Assembly (NCBI GenBank): GCA_034509735.1 | Contig: JACGWO010000007.1 | Coordinates: 1,426,001-1,490,000 of the forward strand | Direction: 5' to 3' | DNA from: Sesamum alatum | Taxonomy: Eukaryota; Streptophyta; Magnoliopsida; Lamiales; Pedaliaceae | Length of the DNA stretch: 64,000 nucleotides | Shown here: one piece after another, positions 48,698 through 60,300 of the stretch | Numbering within the stretch: position 1 is the first letter of the stretch | Layout: every line of letters begins with the position of its first letter | The notes under the pieces: model-generated | Seen by the model: only the letters and a program-made list of their open reading frames with translations | The model's database searches: none | Told to the model about the DNA's origin: nothing | Position numbers and translations under genes: made by a program

Positions 48698-49165
48698 TTA
48701 AAACGAAGATTTGCTGCTCGACTCCCTCGGTGCATTGCACCTGAAGCACTCCATCCTGCTAGCAAAGTTGTGCTCATTGCACCCTGACCTGGCGCAAATC
48801 CAGTCGCCGGATTTCCAACCAGAGCGGCCTCCACCGCCACCGCCTCCGGCGAACATGAATCCACGACGTGAGAGGTCGCCGTCAAACCCGAATCCTCCAC
48901 CGCCGGAGATTTCATCCTTGAGAGCGCCGCACTTGAAGCAGCTGGAGCGGCTGGCGAAGTTGTGGGCGCCGCAGTTGGGGACGGAGCAGTACCAGTCGCC
49001 GGGCCTGACATCGGGTCCGGTGCTGAATCCGAACCCGGACCCGAGCCTGCCGCCGAAACTCCCGTAATCACCGGGCCTCGGGTCGCCGCAGCGCTGGCAG
49101 GAGTCTCTTCTTTGGAAGTTGTGGTGCTGGCAGGACCGGCAGTTCCAGTCTCCCGGTCTGTTCAT
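48698..49165 (-). CDS. RanBP2-type zinc-finger protein with three fingers
   Basis: A 155-residue protein in one coding exon. It has three RanBP2-type zinc fingers: cysteines 9, 12, 23, 26; 60, 65, 76, 79; and 124, 129, 140, 143. Each has the GDW start and the conserved asparagine (HNF). The linkers are glycine-rich (GGGGGGG). Fingers of this type bind single-stranded RNA in ZRANB2-like proteins, so an RNA-binding role is likely; plant relatives are stress-linked but not well defined. Finger 1 has a CX2C first pair while fingers 2 and 3 have CX4C. The coding exon is GC-rich compared with its AT-rich surroundings. A 5' UTR intron probably runs from 49519 to about 49178 (GTAAGCC donor, ATTAG acceptor). 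Confidence 0.93.
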   Translation of the reverse strand: MNRPGDWNCRSCQHHNFQRRDSCQRCGDPRPGDYGSFGGRLGSGFGFSTGPDVRPGDWYCSVPNCGAHNFASRSSCFKCGALKDEISGGGGFGFDGDLSRRGFMFAGGGGGGGRSGWKSGDWICARSGCNEHNFASRMECFRCNAPRESSSKSSF

Positions 49166-49610
49166 TTTTTCCTACCTAATATTCAAAAATTAAATTAATG
49201 AAAATATACTTGTTTTATTATTATTGGTCAGATGAAAATATAAATGAAATAATAAGGATGAAATTGGAATTTCCATTTGTTAATTAAGAATAATATTCAA
49301 TAAATAAATCAATCCTTAATTTTTAATACTAAAATATAAATTAACAATTTAATAATTCATACAGAAGAAAAGACAAATTCTTGAAAAAATATATCCGTAG
49401 AACTCACAAGATTTGAATTCTAGAAATTATTGTTTCACGTAAAATTTTAATAATATGTCAATTTAATAATAATGCATGCAGGAATAAATATAAATAAAAT
49501 AAATAAATAAAAGGCTTACCTTAATAAATAAGTAAGTGAATGCAGAGAAATGAGTTGATGTATGTGAGAATGTGAAGTTATATATATTGAAGGTGAATGG
49601 GAAGGGGGCT

Positions 49611-49620
49611 TATATATATA
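49611..49620 (-). promoter_or_regulatory. TATA box of the zinc-finger gene
   Basis: TATATATATA on - lies upstream of the proposed first exon, which would begin near 49585 and end at about 49520. Confidence 0.5.
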
Positions 49621-49675
49621 CTGGTGAGGCGGCCTCGAAAATCCGCAACCTGCCCTTATTTCTTTAATAAATATC

Positions 49676-50065
49676 GGTAAACTACGACATAATTATAAAT
49701 ATTTTCTTGTTGTTTGAATAAATTATAAATAATTTTTTAAATTTAAAATAATTATATAGTAAAGTACTATTTTATCCTTACTGAATTTTTTATTTTTTCA
49801 AGAAAAATATTTTAAAATATCTTAGGATGGGTAAAATAAATAATCGATAAAGAGTATTAATCCATAAAAGTATTTTGAAAATTCTCAAAACATATATAAA
49901 ATTATAACTTATAATCTAAAAGGGCATTTTGGGTAGTTCATTATAAAAAGTGGATGGAAATCTGACGAAATGAGCTCGTTGTAATTAGACAGACGTTAAA
50001 AGTAGGGGGTATTGCAATTTTCTAAACAACGAGGAGGTATTTATAATTATATCAAATCATAATGA
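49676..50065. mobile_element. MITE family A-like copy
   Basis: The left part (GACATAATTATAAATATTTTC) and the right part (GGAGGTATTTATAATTATATC) are inverted and match the family A subterminal motifs. The ends are worn, and an AT run follows at 50078-50102. No duplication was found. Confidence 0.45.
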
Positions 50066-50604
50066 AGGTTATTGTAATATATATATATATATATATATAT
50101 TCTTTCACTTTCCTCCTCTATGGAAATGGAAACACATTAAAACAACTAAGTACAAACACTTTAAAACATAATGTTTTGCTCCATATAATTTACATGATTA
50201 AAGCAGTATTTCAATCAATTGACCAATACGTTGATTCAATTCACACATCAATATAACTAAAAATAATGAAATAAAATTACAATAAATTCATATAAAATGA
50301 GACAAATTAATATGCACATGTTGGTGGGGTTCGAAATTCAGAAGACCACGAGCTTGTTCATAGGATCTCAACTATAACCACTAAACTAAAACACAAAGGA
50401 TCATATACGTATTATTGAGAATGATTTATAGTTAGATTTTAAATGCGTAAAAAAAATTTATAAAAATAAGCTAATTTTAAACTTCAAGATTTACGTGATT
50501 TGGATAATTCTACTATGTTTACGATTGTTCAAAATCAATTGTGTGTATAATACAATAAAAGGCCACCCATTAATTATTTATACTGTGACATCTACAAAGT
50601 ATTA
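50066..50604. other. Intergenic DNA
   Basis: AT-rich with a dinucleotide (AT)n tract at the left. No gene is seen. Confidence 0.4.
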
Positions 50605-50613
50605 TTGTAAAAT

Positions 50614-51151
50614 TGGCTTTAATAAATTTTTGGTCCTGTAATTATAGTACTTTAGCATTTTTATCCTTTATCTTTCTAGGGTTGCAAAATAGTCCTGTAA
50701 TTTTTTGACATTTCGCAATTTTGATCCTTTCGGTGCCGGATTTCAGAAAAGTTGCCGGAACAAATCATGTTGCCCTCGCGATTTTGACATTTTTATCCTT
50801 TATCTTTCTAGGGGTTGCAAAAGAGTCCTGTAATTTTGGCATTTTGCAATTTTGGTCCTTCTGGTAACGGATTTTGCAAAAGTTGTCGGAATAAATCATG
50901 TGCTACGTCATTTTGTTTTTTAAATTTTCGCTCTTGTTGGGACAAGTGAACCAATTCGAACAAAACCCCCAATTTAAATGAACCACATGAGGCGCACATG
51001 ATATCTTCCGGCGACTTTTGCAAAATCCGACATTAAAAGGACCAAAATTACGAAATGTTAAAAAGTTAAAGGACTCTTTTACAATTCTAAAAAGATAAAG
51101 GATAAAAGTGCCAAAGTACTAAAATTATAGAACCAAAAATATATTTAAGCC
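50614..51151. mobile_element. MULE-type MITE with 9-bp TSD and an internal duplication
   Basis: A 538-bp element. The left end TGGCTTTAATAAATTTTTGG pairs with the right end whose complement is GGCTTAAATATATTTTTGG. Perfect 9-bp direct repeats TTGTAAAAT lie at 50605-50613 and 51152-51160. Within the left arm a block of about 134 bp (ATCCTTTATCTTTCTAGGG...) occurs twice in tandem, so the arms are of unequal length. Non-coding. Confidence 0.88.
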
Positions 51152-51160
51152 TTGTAAAAT

Positions 51161-52769
51161 CACAATTATACTAGCCGACTACATATATTGACAGATGGAT
51201 CGATAATCTCTTGGGACAGAATTCACACTCCAACTCGTAAATATACATTCATATTGGTATTTAATTTTTTTTTTCAGGGATTATAGCTAGGGTTGGGAGA
51301 TGCATGAAGTCTTGTACAAAAAATTTGATTTTTGCATTTTCCAACAATGCCTTTTCCAGTCCAATTTATCTGCTCTTTTTTTTTTTTTTTTTTGAGTCAA
51401 ATAATTGCTTTCCATAATGGGGTCTTTAAATCTCACACATTCCAAAATTGTTCTTTGTATTTTTAAATAATACCAATACTACTTTATGCTTTATTTTTTA
51501 ACGTATACTTTCTTTTCCTTTTTCTCGTTTAAAGTATGTGATGCAGGTAACATATATAGCCTACCTCTCTATCATGTTTTTATTTAATTTATTAGAAAAT
51601 ATGCATTTAATTATATATAATATATAGGAGCTACATATATATTAATTCGGATTGATTTTTCAATAGTCTTATTGTATCTTTTGTTCTATTTTGTATATAC
51701 ACGTCACGTGAACAAAAATATCATTTATTATATTTAAGAAAAGATCCTATACACAGAACGTGTATATACTTAATTATTATGTAATCAAATTTGAAACAGA
51801 AAATTCAATTAATAAATTAGTCCCTATGTGTGACATCCAAAATATCATTCATAAGATCTATATAGAGAGAGGGGGATGACGAAAAACTCTTACTGAAAAT
51901 CAAACTTGACAACATCAAATCAATCATACTATACGGGTGTACTAACGAAACTACCCCTCCCCCCCACCCCACAACAATAAAAAATTAATTTGTGTAATGA
52001 TGTTGACGTTTTAGAAGATGTGAGTGTAATTTTTCAAAAAATAAGAGTGTTTTGCGTAAATGATGTCGACTCTATTAAGTATATACATAATTATCTAAAA
52101 GGCATGAGTAATTTGTATAAACAGATCATAAATGTGCAGCAGTTATTAATGTTGAGAATTGAGGCATGGATTGGATAAGCAGGAACAAAGAGGAAGTATG
52201 AATATCCCATGCATTTAAATCTGACCCTACATATATATACTATTTATTCTTATCTTAGATGTTGCTAAGGATATGACTGAGTGAGGGCCACCTCTCCCTT
52301 TCTTTATTGATTTTTCACTTTTGAATATTCTTGTTTTGTACTTGACAATTGAGTTCAATCATAATTCATAATTGTGTTTGATGCAACATGTTCTGTTGTG
52401 TGATATATTGTTAATTTTTAATTTCGTATGAATTTTATAATTTTATTTTGATAAAGATATCTCGTTATAAAGAGGAAGTCGGCCCTTAGGATTTATAAAT
52501 TGTTCAAACTCATTAATTATCTGTAGTTGATGTAAAACGTGCTTGTAATTTAGGAAAGCTTTAATCCCACAACAATTTTGCACGTATTATCACCGTTTTC
52601 AGGTATTATTTGTCATTTCAAGAACAAAATCGAACATATATCACTTTTTTTTTTTATAATCTCCTTTAATTTTGCCAAAATGTTACTCAAGTTATAATAA
52701 GCATCAATTAATATATATTTATATAGGGATACTTGAGATAAATTAGAAATTGCATTAATGCCCTTAGGA
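51161..52769. other. Intergenic DNA
   Basis: AT-rich, with a T-homopolymer near 51376-51393 and a C-rich run at 51956-51970. No gene is recognised. Confidence 0.4.
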
Positions 52770-53165
52770 TCCGCGCACTTCTAAGTCGAGTTGGACACAT
52801 TTGACTCGACCCGCACTAATGACCCGGCGACGTGGACCTCGTGGAAGTCTTTGATTCTTTGACAAGAAATTATCCGAATCGTGACACGTGGGCCAGGCGA
52901 CTCCATACACATGGCCCTATAAATAACTGACAACCTCATTTATTACAGTTTACGTGCATTTGTTATAGCTTTAACTATTCTAGATCGCATATATGTATTT
53001 CGAACTCATACTGACTTAAGCATCGGAGGGTCTTTGCAGGGACCATCCCGATTAGCCTGACGTTTGCTCTCTTTTCAGGGATCTCTCTAAATTTGGGACA
53101 AGCTACTAGATCGAGTATCTCAAGGACTTAAACGATAGCCTTCGCCCACTTGAACCCATAAGAGA
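52770..53165 (+). mobile_element. LTR-retrotransposon LTR fragment (probable solo LTR)
   Basis: This resembles the 3' half of plant gypsy-type LTRs: CCTATAAATAACTGAC as TATA region, then ACTGACTTAAGCATCGGAGGG, a hallmark phrase just after the transcription start in many such LTRs. No second LTR, primer-binding site or polyprotein is near. Higher GC than the flanks. Limits are approximate. Confidence 0.5.
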
Positions 53166-54080
53166 TCGCATTTTGACCGGAATCAAATATATATAGATAT
53201 ATAATATGTTGCGCTCGTGTGTGTGTGAGAGAAAGAGACAGAGAGATATTTGGGTTGATTATATTACATTACACGACGTCCAATTTAAAGCTTGCATGGC
53301 TGCGACTTCCAAGAACGACGACGTTAGTTGCTCATCATCAACTCTGATGATTATTATTATTTTTTTAGAAAAATAATAAAAGAAAATGATAAAATAAATA
53401 TTAGTAATAATGGGGGTAGGGTTTCGAGAAAATAGGAATGGAGGGAGGGAATTTAGAAGTAGTCTTCGAGGTCCAATTTTGACCATCCCTTTTTTCCTTT
53501 TTCATGTAATGTGATATTCCCCTTTTCTCTCTACACTCCCTTTTTTGCTGTCAACATTTCTCTTTAATTATCTACATTCCCCCTTTTCTCACATCTCTCT
53601 CGATTTTCCTTTTTTATCTGAATCAAATTTGATTAAATTAAATTAATAACAGCGTAAATATAATATATTTGTTATGTGATTGACCAATTTTTTTAAATTA
53701 CACTGTAATTTGTTCAAATTGGGTCATACTCGATTCGGGCTAGAATTTTTTCCTATTTTTTTTTTTTGGAATGATTATCTCTCTCTGTATATACTCATTT
53801 GAATTTGAGAGAGAGAGAGAGAGAATATAGGTGTATATTAAGAGAGAGTATAAGCCACCATTTTCTTGGGGAATGGTAAAGAGAAGATATATATATATAT
53901 ATATATAGGTGTTGCAAAGCATAAAAGGAAGGGATTACACATTGGTTTTTTTTGTTGCGAATCGTATTCTATTTTTTGCTTCATTCAACATGCATACGCT
54001 ACGTGTATCTGTATCCATCTTTTGCTAATTCCATGTAACACGTCCTCATTCACGAATTGCTCTGAGTTTAATTCAGTTTA
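53166..54080. other. Intergenic DNA with microsatellites
   Basis: Holds GA runs (53809-53823) and an AT run (53888-53907). No gene is seen. Confidence 0.4.
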
Positions 54081-54361
54081 GGATAAATTATGTTAACACC
54101 TCCAGAGGTTAGTTCAAATTACACAAACACCTCATGTATTATGTAAAATTACAGCTACAACCCCCTAAGTGGTGTTAGTGTAATGTTTTTCAGGGGGTGT
54201 TAGTGTAATGTTTTTCAGGGAGTGTTTGTGTAAGTTTAGATTTTGAAATAAGGGTGTAGTTGTAATGCAACTATAACCTCAGGGGTGTAGCTGTAATTTT
54301 ACAAAAGACAAGGGGTATTTGTGTATTTTAAAATCTCAGGAAATGTCACTGTAATTTATCC
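54081..54361. mobile_element. Small inverted-repeat MITE
   Basis: Ends GGATAAATTA and TAATTTATCC are exact inverted repeats. The inside repeats GTGTTAGTGTAATGTTTTTCAG twice in tandem near 54173-54230. About 280 bp, non-coding, no clear duplication. Confidence 0.55.
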
Positions 54362-54675
54362 TTAAATTTAAATCAATTACATAATAAGTGAATTATTTAC
54401 CATGCTACAAATGTACTATACCTATTTAAAATAAATATTAGCAGCTTGTTCTTGCTAGACCTAATTGGGCTAGTCTGATTAAATAAAAAAAGGACCTAAT
54501 TTGGGCTAATGAGAAAGTTTTAATGTATATTGGGCTGGTTTCTTGGTCCAAAAATGTTACTCTGTTAGACAGTTATATTGTTAGTGGGCCTGGCCCAATC
54601 CAAATGGCTAGCTGTACTGCTTGTGGCCCTTTTGTGTTGATCTCTTAGCTCTCGCTTTCAACCCAATAATTTTTT

Positions 54676-55214
54676 GGTATAATTACATTTTCTTTTCCTG
54701 AGATTTGGTGTAATTATATATACATCTTTTGTGATTTAGAAAATTACTCCTAGTGCCATTGAACTTTACTTCTCTCTAACAAATAGATCAATTCGTTAGT
54801 TAAAATTCACCGAATTTGTTGGTATTAACACAAAACCTGAATGAAAATCGATATTTACCTCGATTGACTTATTGTAGGAACAAATATTTTTTGACTAAAA
54901 CTACTCTTATAACAGTTAAGATATGCCTCCTCAGATGCATCAATGCTTGAAGATGCATAAGGATAGTTTGATCATAAAAAGATTTGTTTAACTTACAAAA
55001 ATTCAATAATAATTCGACTGATTGTAAATGTCGAGTTTCATTTAGCTTTTTTCTTTTTTTGGCTAATATCAATAAATTTACTGAATTTTGACTAACAGAT
55101 GGATCTATTTGTTAAACAGAAATAAATTTTAGAAGTACTATATGTAATTTTTTAAATCACATGAAATATAGTGTAATTACCCCAAATCTCAGGGAAAGCA
55201 ATGTAATTATCCCT
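54676..55214. mobile_element. MITE family B copy, uninterrupted
   Basis: The left end GGTATAATTACATTTTC and right end AATGTAATTATCCCT are inverted. The subterminal pair CTGAGATTTGGTGTAATTAT / GTGTAATTACCCCAAATCTC confirms it. This copy shows the family without an insertion. The flanks have no evident duplication. DNA from 54362 to 54675 holds nothing else. Confidence 0.65.
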
Positions 55215-55854
55215 AGTTTTATAAATATCAAAGGTAAGTTCTTGATCTTGATGCTCTTCACACACGCGCACGAACCTTCCATGTAATTTCTATGTACCTA
55301 CCTACATTTTGAGATTTTGATATTTAATGAATTTCTAACAACCTTTTCATGTGTGTGTATGTGTTATTTTTTTTTTTTATTCCATATAAATACATAATAA
55401 TGTTACTCTAATCATCGTATAAAAATTGTGGGTTAACAAGTTCATATACCTCCTACAAATTTTAAAATCATGTTATGTATATTAATTTGAAAACTACGAG
55501 AAGAAAGGGATAGTTAAAAGATATTATTGTATTTTGTCTTATTGTGTAAAGTTTATCGACATTTTAGCCCAAACTAAAAATTATCCCGAGTGCTATTATC
55601 ACTTGGATAGTGTATCCCAACTCCTATGAGGATTCATAAGACCAACCCTTATTGCTTTTATCGAGCTTCAATCAACTCAACCAAACAAGTGATTATACAT
55701 AATAGGGAATTCTATTATGCATAATTACACCGACCAAACAAGGCCCTATAGAATCTCATAAATAATAAAAAAAAAGTCAATTATAATAATGGAGACATAA
55801 AGTTTAAATAAATAAACAAACAATTTGAATAGGCATATTGGTATGCATAAAAAA

Positions 55855-56535
55855 AATTGGCCCAAGCTCAAAGTCCGGAGGCAAAAAAAGTTCCATTAAA
55901 GCCGAAAGAAGATACCAAAGTCCAAACACGAAGGCTCGAAGGCCCTTTGGATACAACCCAAGGGAAGCTCGGGTCCAACCCAGGAGAAGGGTCGAATCAG
56001 GCCCCCTGAAGGAATTCAAGATCAGACTCAGACAAGGAGCAAGTGTTTAGCCAGTCCCCCTATCGAAAGGCCTATAGATAGAGGCTCGGCCCAACTAAGA
56101 AGTCCGAATAAGGGTCATCTGGCCCCATCCTTATCCAAGCCAAATTCTCGCAAAAACTACCTCCTACCTTTCAGGAGGCTTTGCCCTACAGGACCTTAGG
56201 AAGGTCGGTAACTGACCCTCTGAGAGTTCCAAGCCTTCAATAGTCCTTCTTGTTCACAGATTCTTCTCTATAAACACCAACCTTCTTGACTGGATCTGTA
56301 ACGTTTTGTTTACACTCTTAAGCTCTCGAATTACTCTCTACACTCACGCTAAGCTCATTTTATGCTCAATTCACACGAATTTATATTATTTTCTTATTTC
56401 ATTCAAATTTATTCTCTCATAATTTCTTGCTTACTAACTTAAGCGTCGAAGTCCTAACGCTTTTTTTTACAGGCCCCCTTTCCTAACTTATAGAAATCGA
56501 AGCCCACTCCACTCGAGTCCAAGAAAATCAATCGG
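55855..56535 (+). mobile_element. LTR-retrotransposon LTR fragment
   Basis: A GC-richer block with TCTATAAACACC as TATA region (56268) and CTTACTAACTTAAGCGTCGAAG (56430), the same LTR phrase type as at 52990. The first part resembles the U3 region of gypsy LTRs. No internal coding DNA. Limits are approximate, and it is not the partner of the fragment at 52770, since their sequences differ widely. Confidence 0.5.
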
Positions 56536-57354
56536 ATCAAGCTCTTTTAGCTCACATCACATATTACATGAAAATAAAATATAAAAATAATAGATATTAA
56601 AAAATGTTTAGATTGTCTAATAATTAAATCAAGATATGAATTGGATTAAAATATTAGTACAAAGTACAAACATTACTTCAATTATTCCTATAGAAGAAAA
56701 TGGGCCCAAAAGCCTCAACTAAAGGCCCACTTGACAAGTATAATATTGGGCCTCGTACATATAAACCGCATTGAATGGTGCACAAACACCGAAGCGACCA
56801 CTCTCTTAAAAAAGCACGCCGCAAGAATATGCTTGTACTTAACACGAAGGATAGCGAAAGTGTCCTAAAGGTACAAGAATTTGATTCGCGTTAGCAAGTG
56901 TCCAAAAACAGGGGATTATTTTCCTGGGAATCAACCAAAATCTGTCAGAGTCAGTCCTTCTTGACTCACACTCTCAACGTTTAAGACTCCATTACTCCGT
57001 AGTTAAGGCAAAAAATCACCGGAAAAGAGGTGTCGGAAGTCTTTCTTCGTCTCCGGAGCATCTGTAATTCTTTTCTCTTCTTGTTTTTCTTTGTGGGGTT
57101 CTTCTGTAGTTGTGTTTATGGCCGTTTCCTGTTTTGTTATTTATATTCTCTGAGCACCCACTTTGTGTGGGAATTTTTAGCTTAAAGTGTGTTCTTGATT
57201 GATGCCCTTCATCTTCTCTCACACGCATTCCACGCACACGGCATTCTTGTTTTCTGTGTAGAAGGTTTTGAGATTTTCTAGAACGAGCTTTTAGCCAACC
57301 CCTCATGTTTTTCTTGTGTGATCATTGCAGGTTGTTCAAGAAAATAGTGAAGCA
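56536..57354 (+). other. Intergenic DNA, DCL3 promoter, 5' UTR and UTR intron
   Basis: Site II-like TGGGCC motifs lie at 56700 and 56745. The 5' UTR probably contains an intron ending TCATTGCAG at 57330, next to the start codon exon. Confidence 0.45.
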
Positions 57355-60300
57355 ATGGGGTCCGCAGAGGAAGCAAAGACAAACCCATTGAAGAGAAGCT
57401 TTGAGGCCTTGAGTTCTTCGCAGAGTGAACCCATGGATACAGAAGCTTCATTCATACCCAGAGAGTATGTCCCTTTCTTTCTTTCTTCTTTTTTTTTTTT
57501 TTTTTTGTTTTTGATGTTCTGTAGAATTATTTGTGGGTTTTTTGATTCTTGATTCTTGGTGCACAAGGGTTTGTTTGTTTTCTCTTTTAATGTTTTATTT
57601 AACTCTTGAAATCTTGGTATAAAGTGTTGTTTTGATTATGGAATCTCAAATTGATGCGTTTGTTCGTGCATGGTAGCTACCAATTGAAGGTTTATGAGGT
57701 GGGAATGAGGAGGAATACTATCGCAGTGTTGGAGACTGGGGCTGGAAAAACTATGATAGCTGTCATGATGATTAAAGAAATTGGGAAATCTTTGAAGAAT
57801 GACAATGGTGGTAAAAAGTTGATCGTTTTCTTGGCTCCCACTGTTCATCTTGTTCACCAGGCATGTTTCCTCTTTTTGTGTTTGTATTATTATCTTGAGT
57901 TCTTGATATTTACTTTCTGAACTCTGTGTATGGTTTTGTGGGAAAATTATTCTTGGTTGGATTTTCAATGATTTTCGAATAATTTACTTGTATGGATGTT
58001 CTTATGAACCCTGTTAAAATTTTGGGAAATCTTGTTTCTCCTCCTGTTTTATGTGGCTGTTCTTTTATGTTATCTCATTCAAGTAATTAGTTTGTGGTGT
58101 TGTTTGTGGTAGTACATCTAGTTATGTGAGATTGTTGATAATTGAAACTTGTACAACCATTTAGCGGCTTCGGGATAGACACTTGGTACAACTGAAATTA
58201 TAAGGAATCTCATATTCCGGTTCCAATTTCAGGGGGCCAATCACGTTTTGGAACAGCATACGCCATTGTAAATATAGAAAGTTCCAGGAGTTGTGTACAT
58301 TAATTAACACCTGCTGCACTATAGGGGCAGCCCCTTTTCCACTTTCATTTATTCTTTTGTTATACCGTCGAACTACTTCCATTTAATTTTTGTATTCCAG
58401 TTTATCTGAGAAAGACTGTTGGAAGAAACTGAGATTTTCTACATGTGTGCTGCTTATCACTATGTTACTGATTGTACATGGCAGCAATATAAGGAGATAC
58501 AATCGCACACAGAGCTTGATGTGGAGGAATACTATGGAGCTAGAGGGGTTGATGAGTGGAGTGCCGAGATCTGGGAGAAGGAAATCAATGAGCATGATGT
58601 TAGTTGATTGGCCGTCATGGTTACATTATTCTGGATTGCCTTGCCATGCGTACTCTGTCTTTTCTTGTGCTTCTGTTAAAATTATACTCACTCTTTTCTC
58701 AGATTTTTTGTTCCTGTGCACTTAAGACTGTGACTAATATATTTGCTGTTAAAATGGTAGCTTTTTTAGTTGGAATGCAACATATGCAATACACTAGGAA
58801 ATTTATTGCTTTTTCATTGCTATAAATTATTCACTAAATAAAACAGTTTCAGTGGTTAGTTAAGCTTGCAAGTTGTGACGATCACTAGAAATTCGTCAAT
58901 ACTTCTGTTTATATTGTATTGGTGCATGCTAGAGATTTGGATTCTTGTAAACTGCTTGTATGTTAGTCGCATCAAATGCTAACATAGTTTGTATGTCAAC
59001 TGTTTTTATGCGGCTTGGATCTTAATCTGGTGTTCTTGTTCTTTAGGTGTTGGTCATGACTCCTCAAATTTTACTGGATGCTTTGCGGAAGGCATACTTA
59101 AGTTTCACAGTATGTTGCTTTCTGATCCTGGATGAATGCCATCGAGCTACTGGAAGCCATCCCTATGCAAGAATAATGAAGGTCAACTTCATTTGTTTTT
59201 GCTATCCATACATCTTTTGATTAATACTTCCGCAGTTCTTCCTTTTGTTGGTTATTTTAATGTTGGGTTATATGTTCCTTGTAAGGCAAATTCGTTTCTG
59301 AAAGTAGCTTCTGATTATGAAGGAATTTTATCACAAATCTACACAAAGACCCAAGATATTTGGGATGACTGCTTCCCCAGTGATCAGAAAAGGTAAGCTC
59401 AACTCGTTTTGGAAAATTTGTGTTTCTAATGCACAATTCAATGGATCTGAAAGTCTAGATTATTTCCTGTGCTTTTTGGTGTTCTCAATTAATATGTGGA
59501 CATAGGCCTGTGCCGAACTGAATAGATGAGCCCTTTCTTAGTTCGGAAACTTTTTTCATTTACATTGTAACTTTTTAAGTAATTTAAGTACTAATTTTTT
59601 TTGTTTGTTGTCTCTCTATCTGCATGAAATTTTTCTGCACATAATCTTAGATGTGCCTGTGTTCACCAGGGGTGTCATCTGCTATAGACTCCGAGGAGCA
59701 AATACGGGAGCTTGAAACTCTGTTGGATTCCCAGGTAGTGTTTCTGAACTGCATAGACTAGAGTGGAAGTTGCATTTTTAAATGATTTATGCATATTTAT
59801 TGATTCATGACGGATTTTCCTGTGGTTACTCAGGTTTATACAGTAGAGGACAGCATTGGTCTTGGGGAATGTATCCCGTCAGCAACAACTATATGCAGAT
59901 TTTATGATCCAATTCAACCTCCCAATTTGGAAATGAAAGTGAAAGTAGAATCTTCATGGTCTAAGGTAAATTTTGTAGGGTCCTATAATGGATTTAACAT
60001 GGAGCAGAGAAAATGAAAAAAGAGAGATCCTTTCACACTTGAAAATAGTTCCTGTAATAATGATCCCTGCTCCGATAGACCGTGTCCATGTCGATTTTCC
60101 AAACGTATGAAGAGAAGAAACAATTGGGCCTCAGGTTCATCTTTTAAGGCAACATCACGGCTCATGTTTTCTTCAATATCTATCCTCGATTAAACTTGTC
60201 TGATGGATGACTTGTATTTATTTGTTCCATGTTGCATAATGTTTAAAGTTAGAAGCATCAGTGTGAATATAAAGCTCTTCAAAGTTTGCGTGGATGTGGT

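Noticed and set aside
48655..49198. Overlapping proline/alanine-rich frames across the zinc-finger gene
   Set aside because: They are antisense or shifted readings of a glycine-rich GC-rich exon without family motifs.
52770..53165. A complete LTR retrotransposon with the block at 55855-56535 as its second LTR
   Set aside because: The two blocks differ in most of their sequence, and the DNA between has no gag, protease, integrase or reverse transcriptase frame.
57016..57306. Basic minus-strand frame before DCL3
   Set aside because: It covers the DCL3 5' UTR and UTR intron in antisense; no motif is present.
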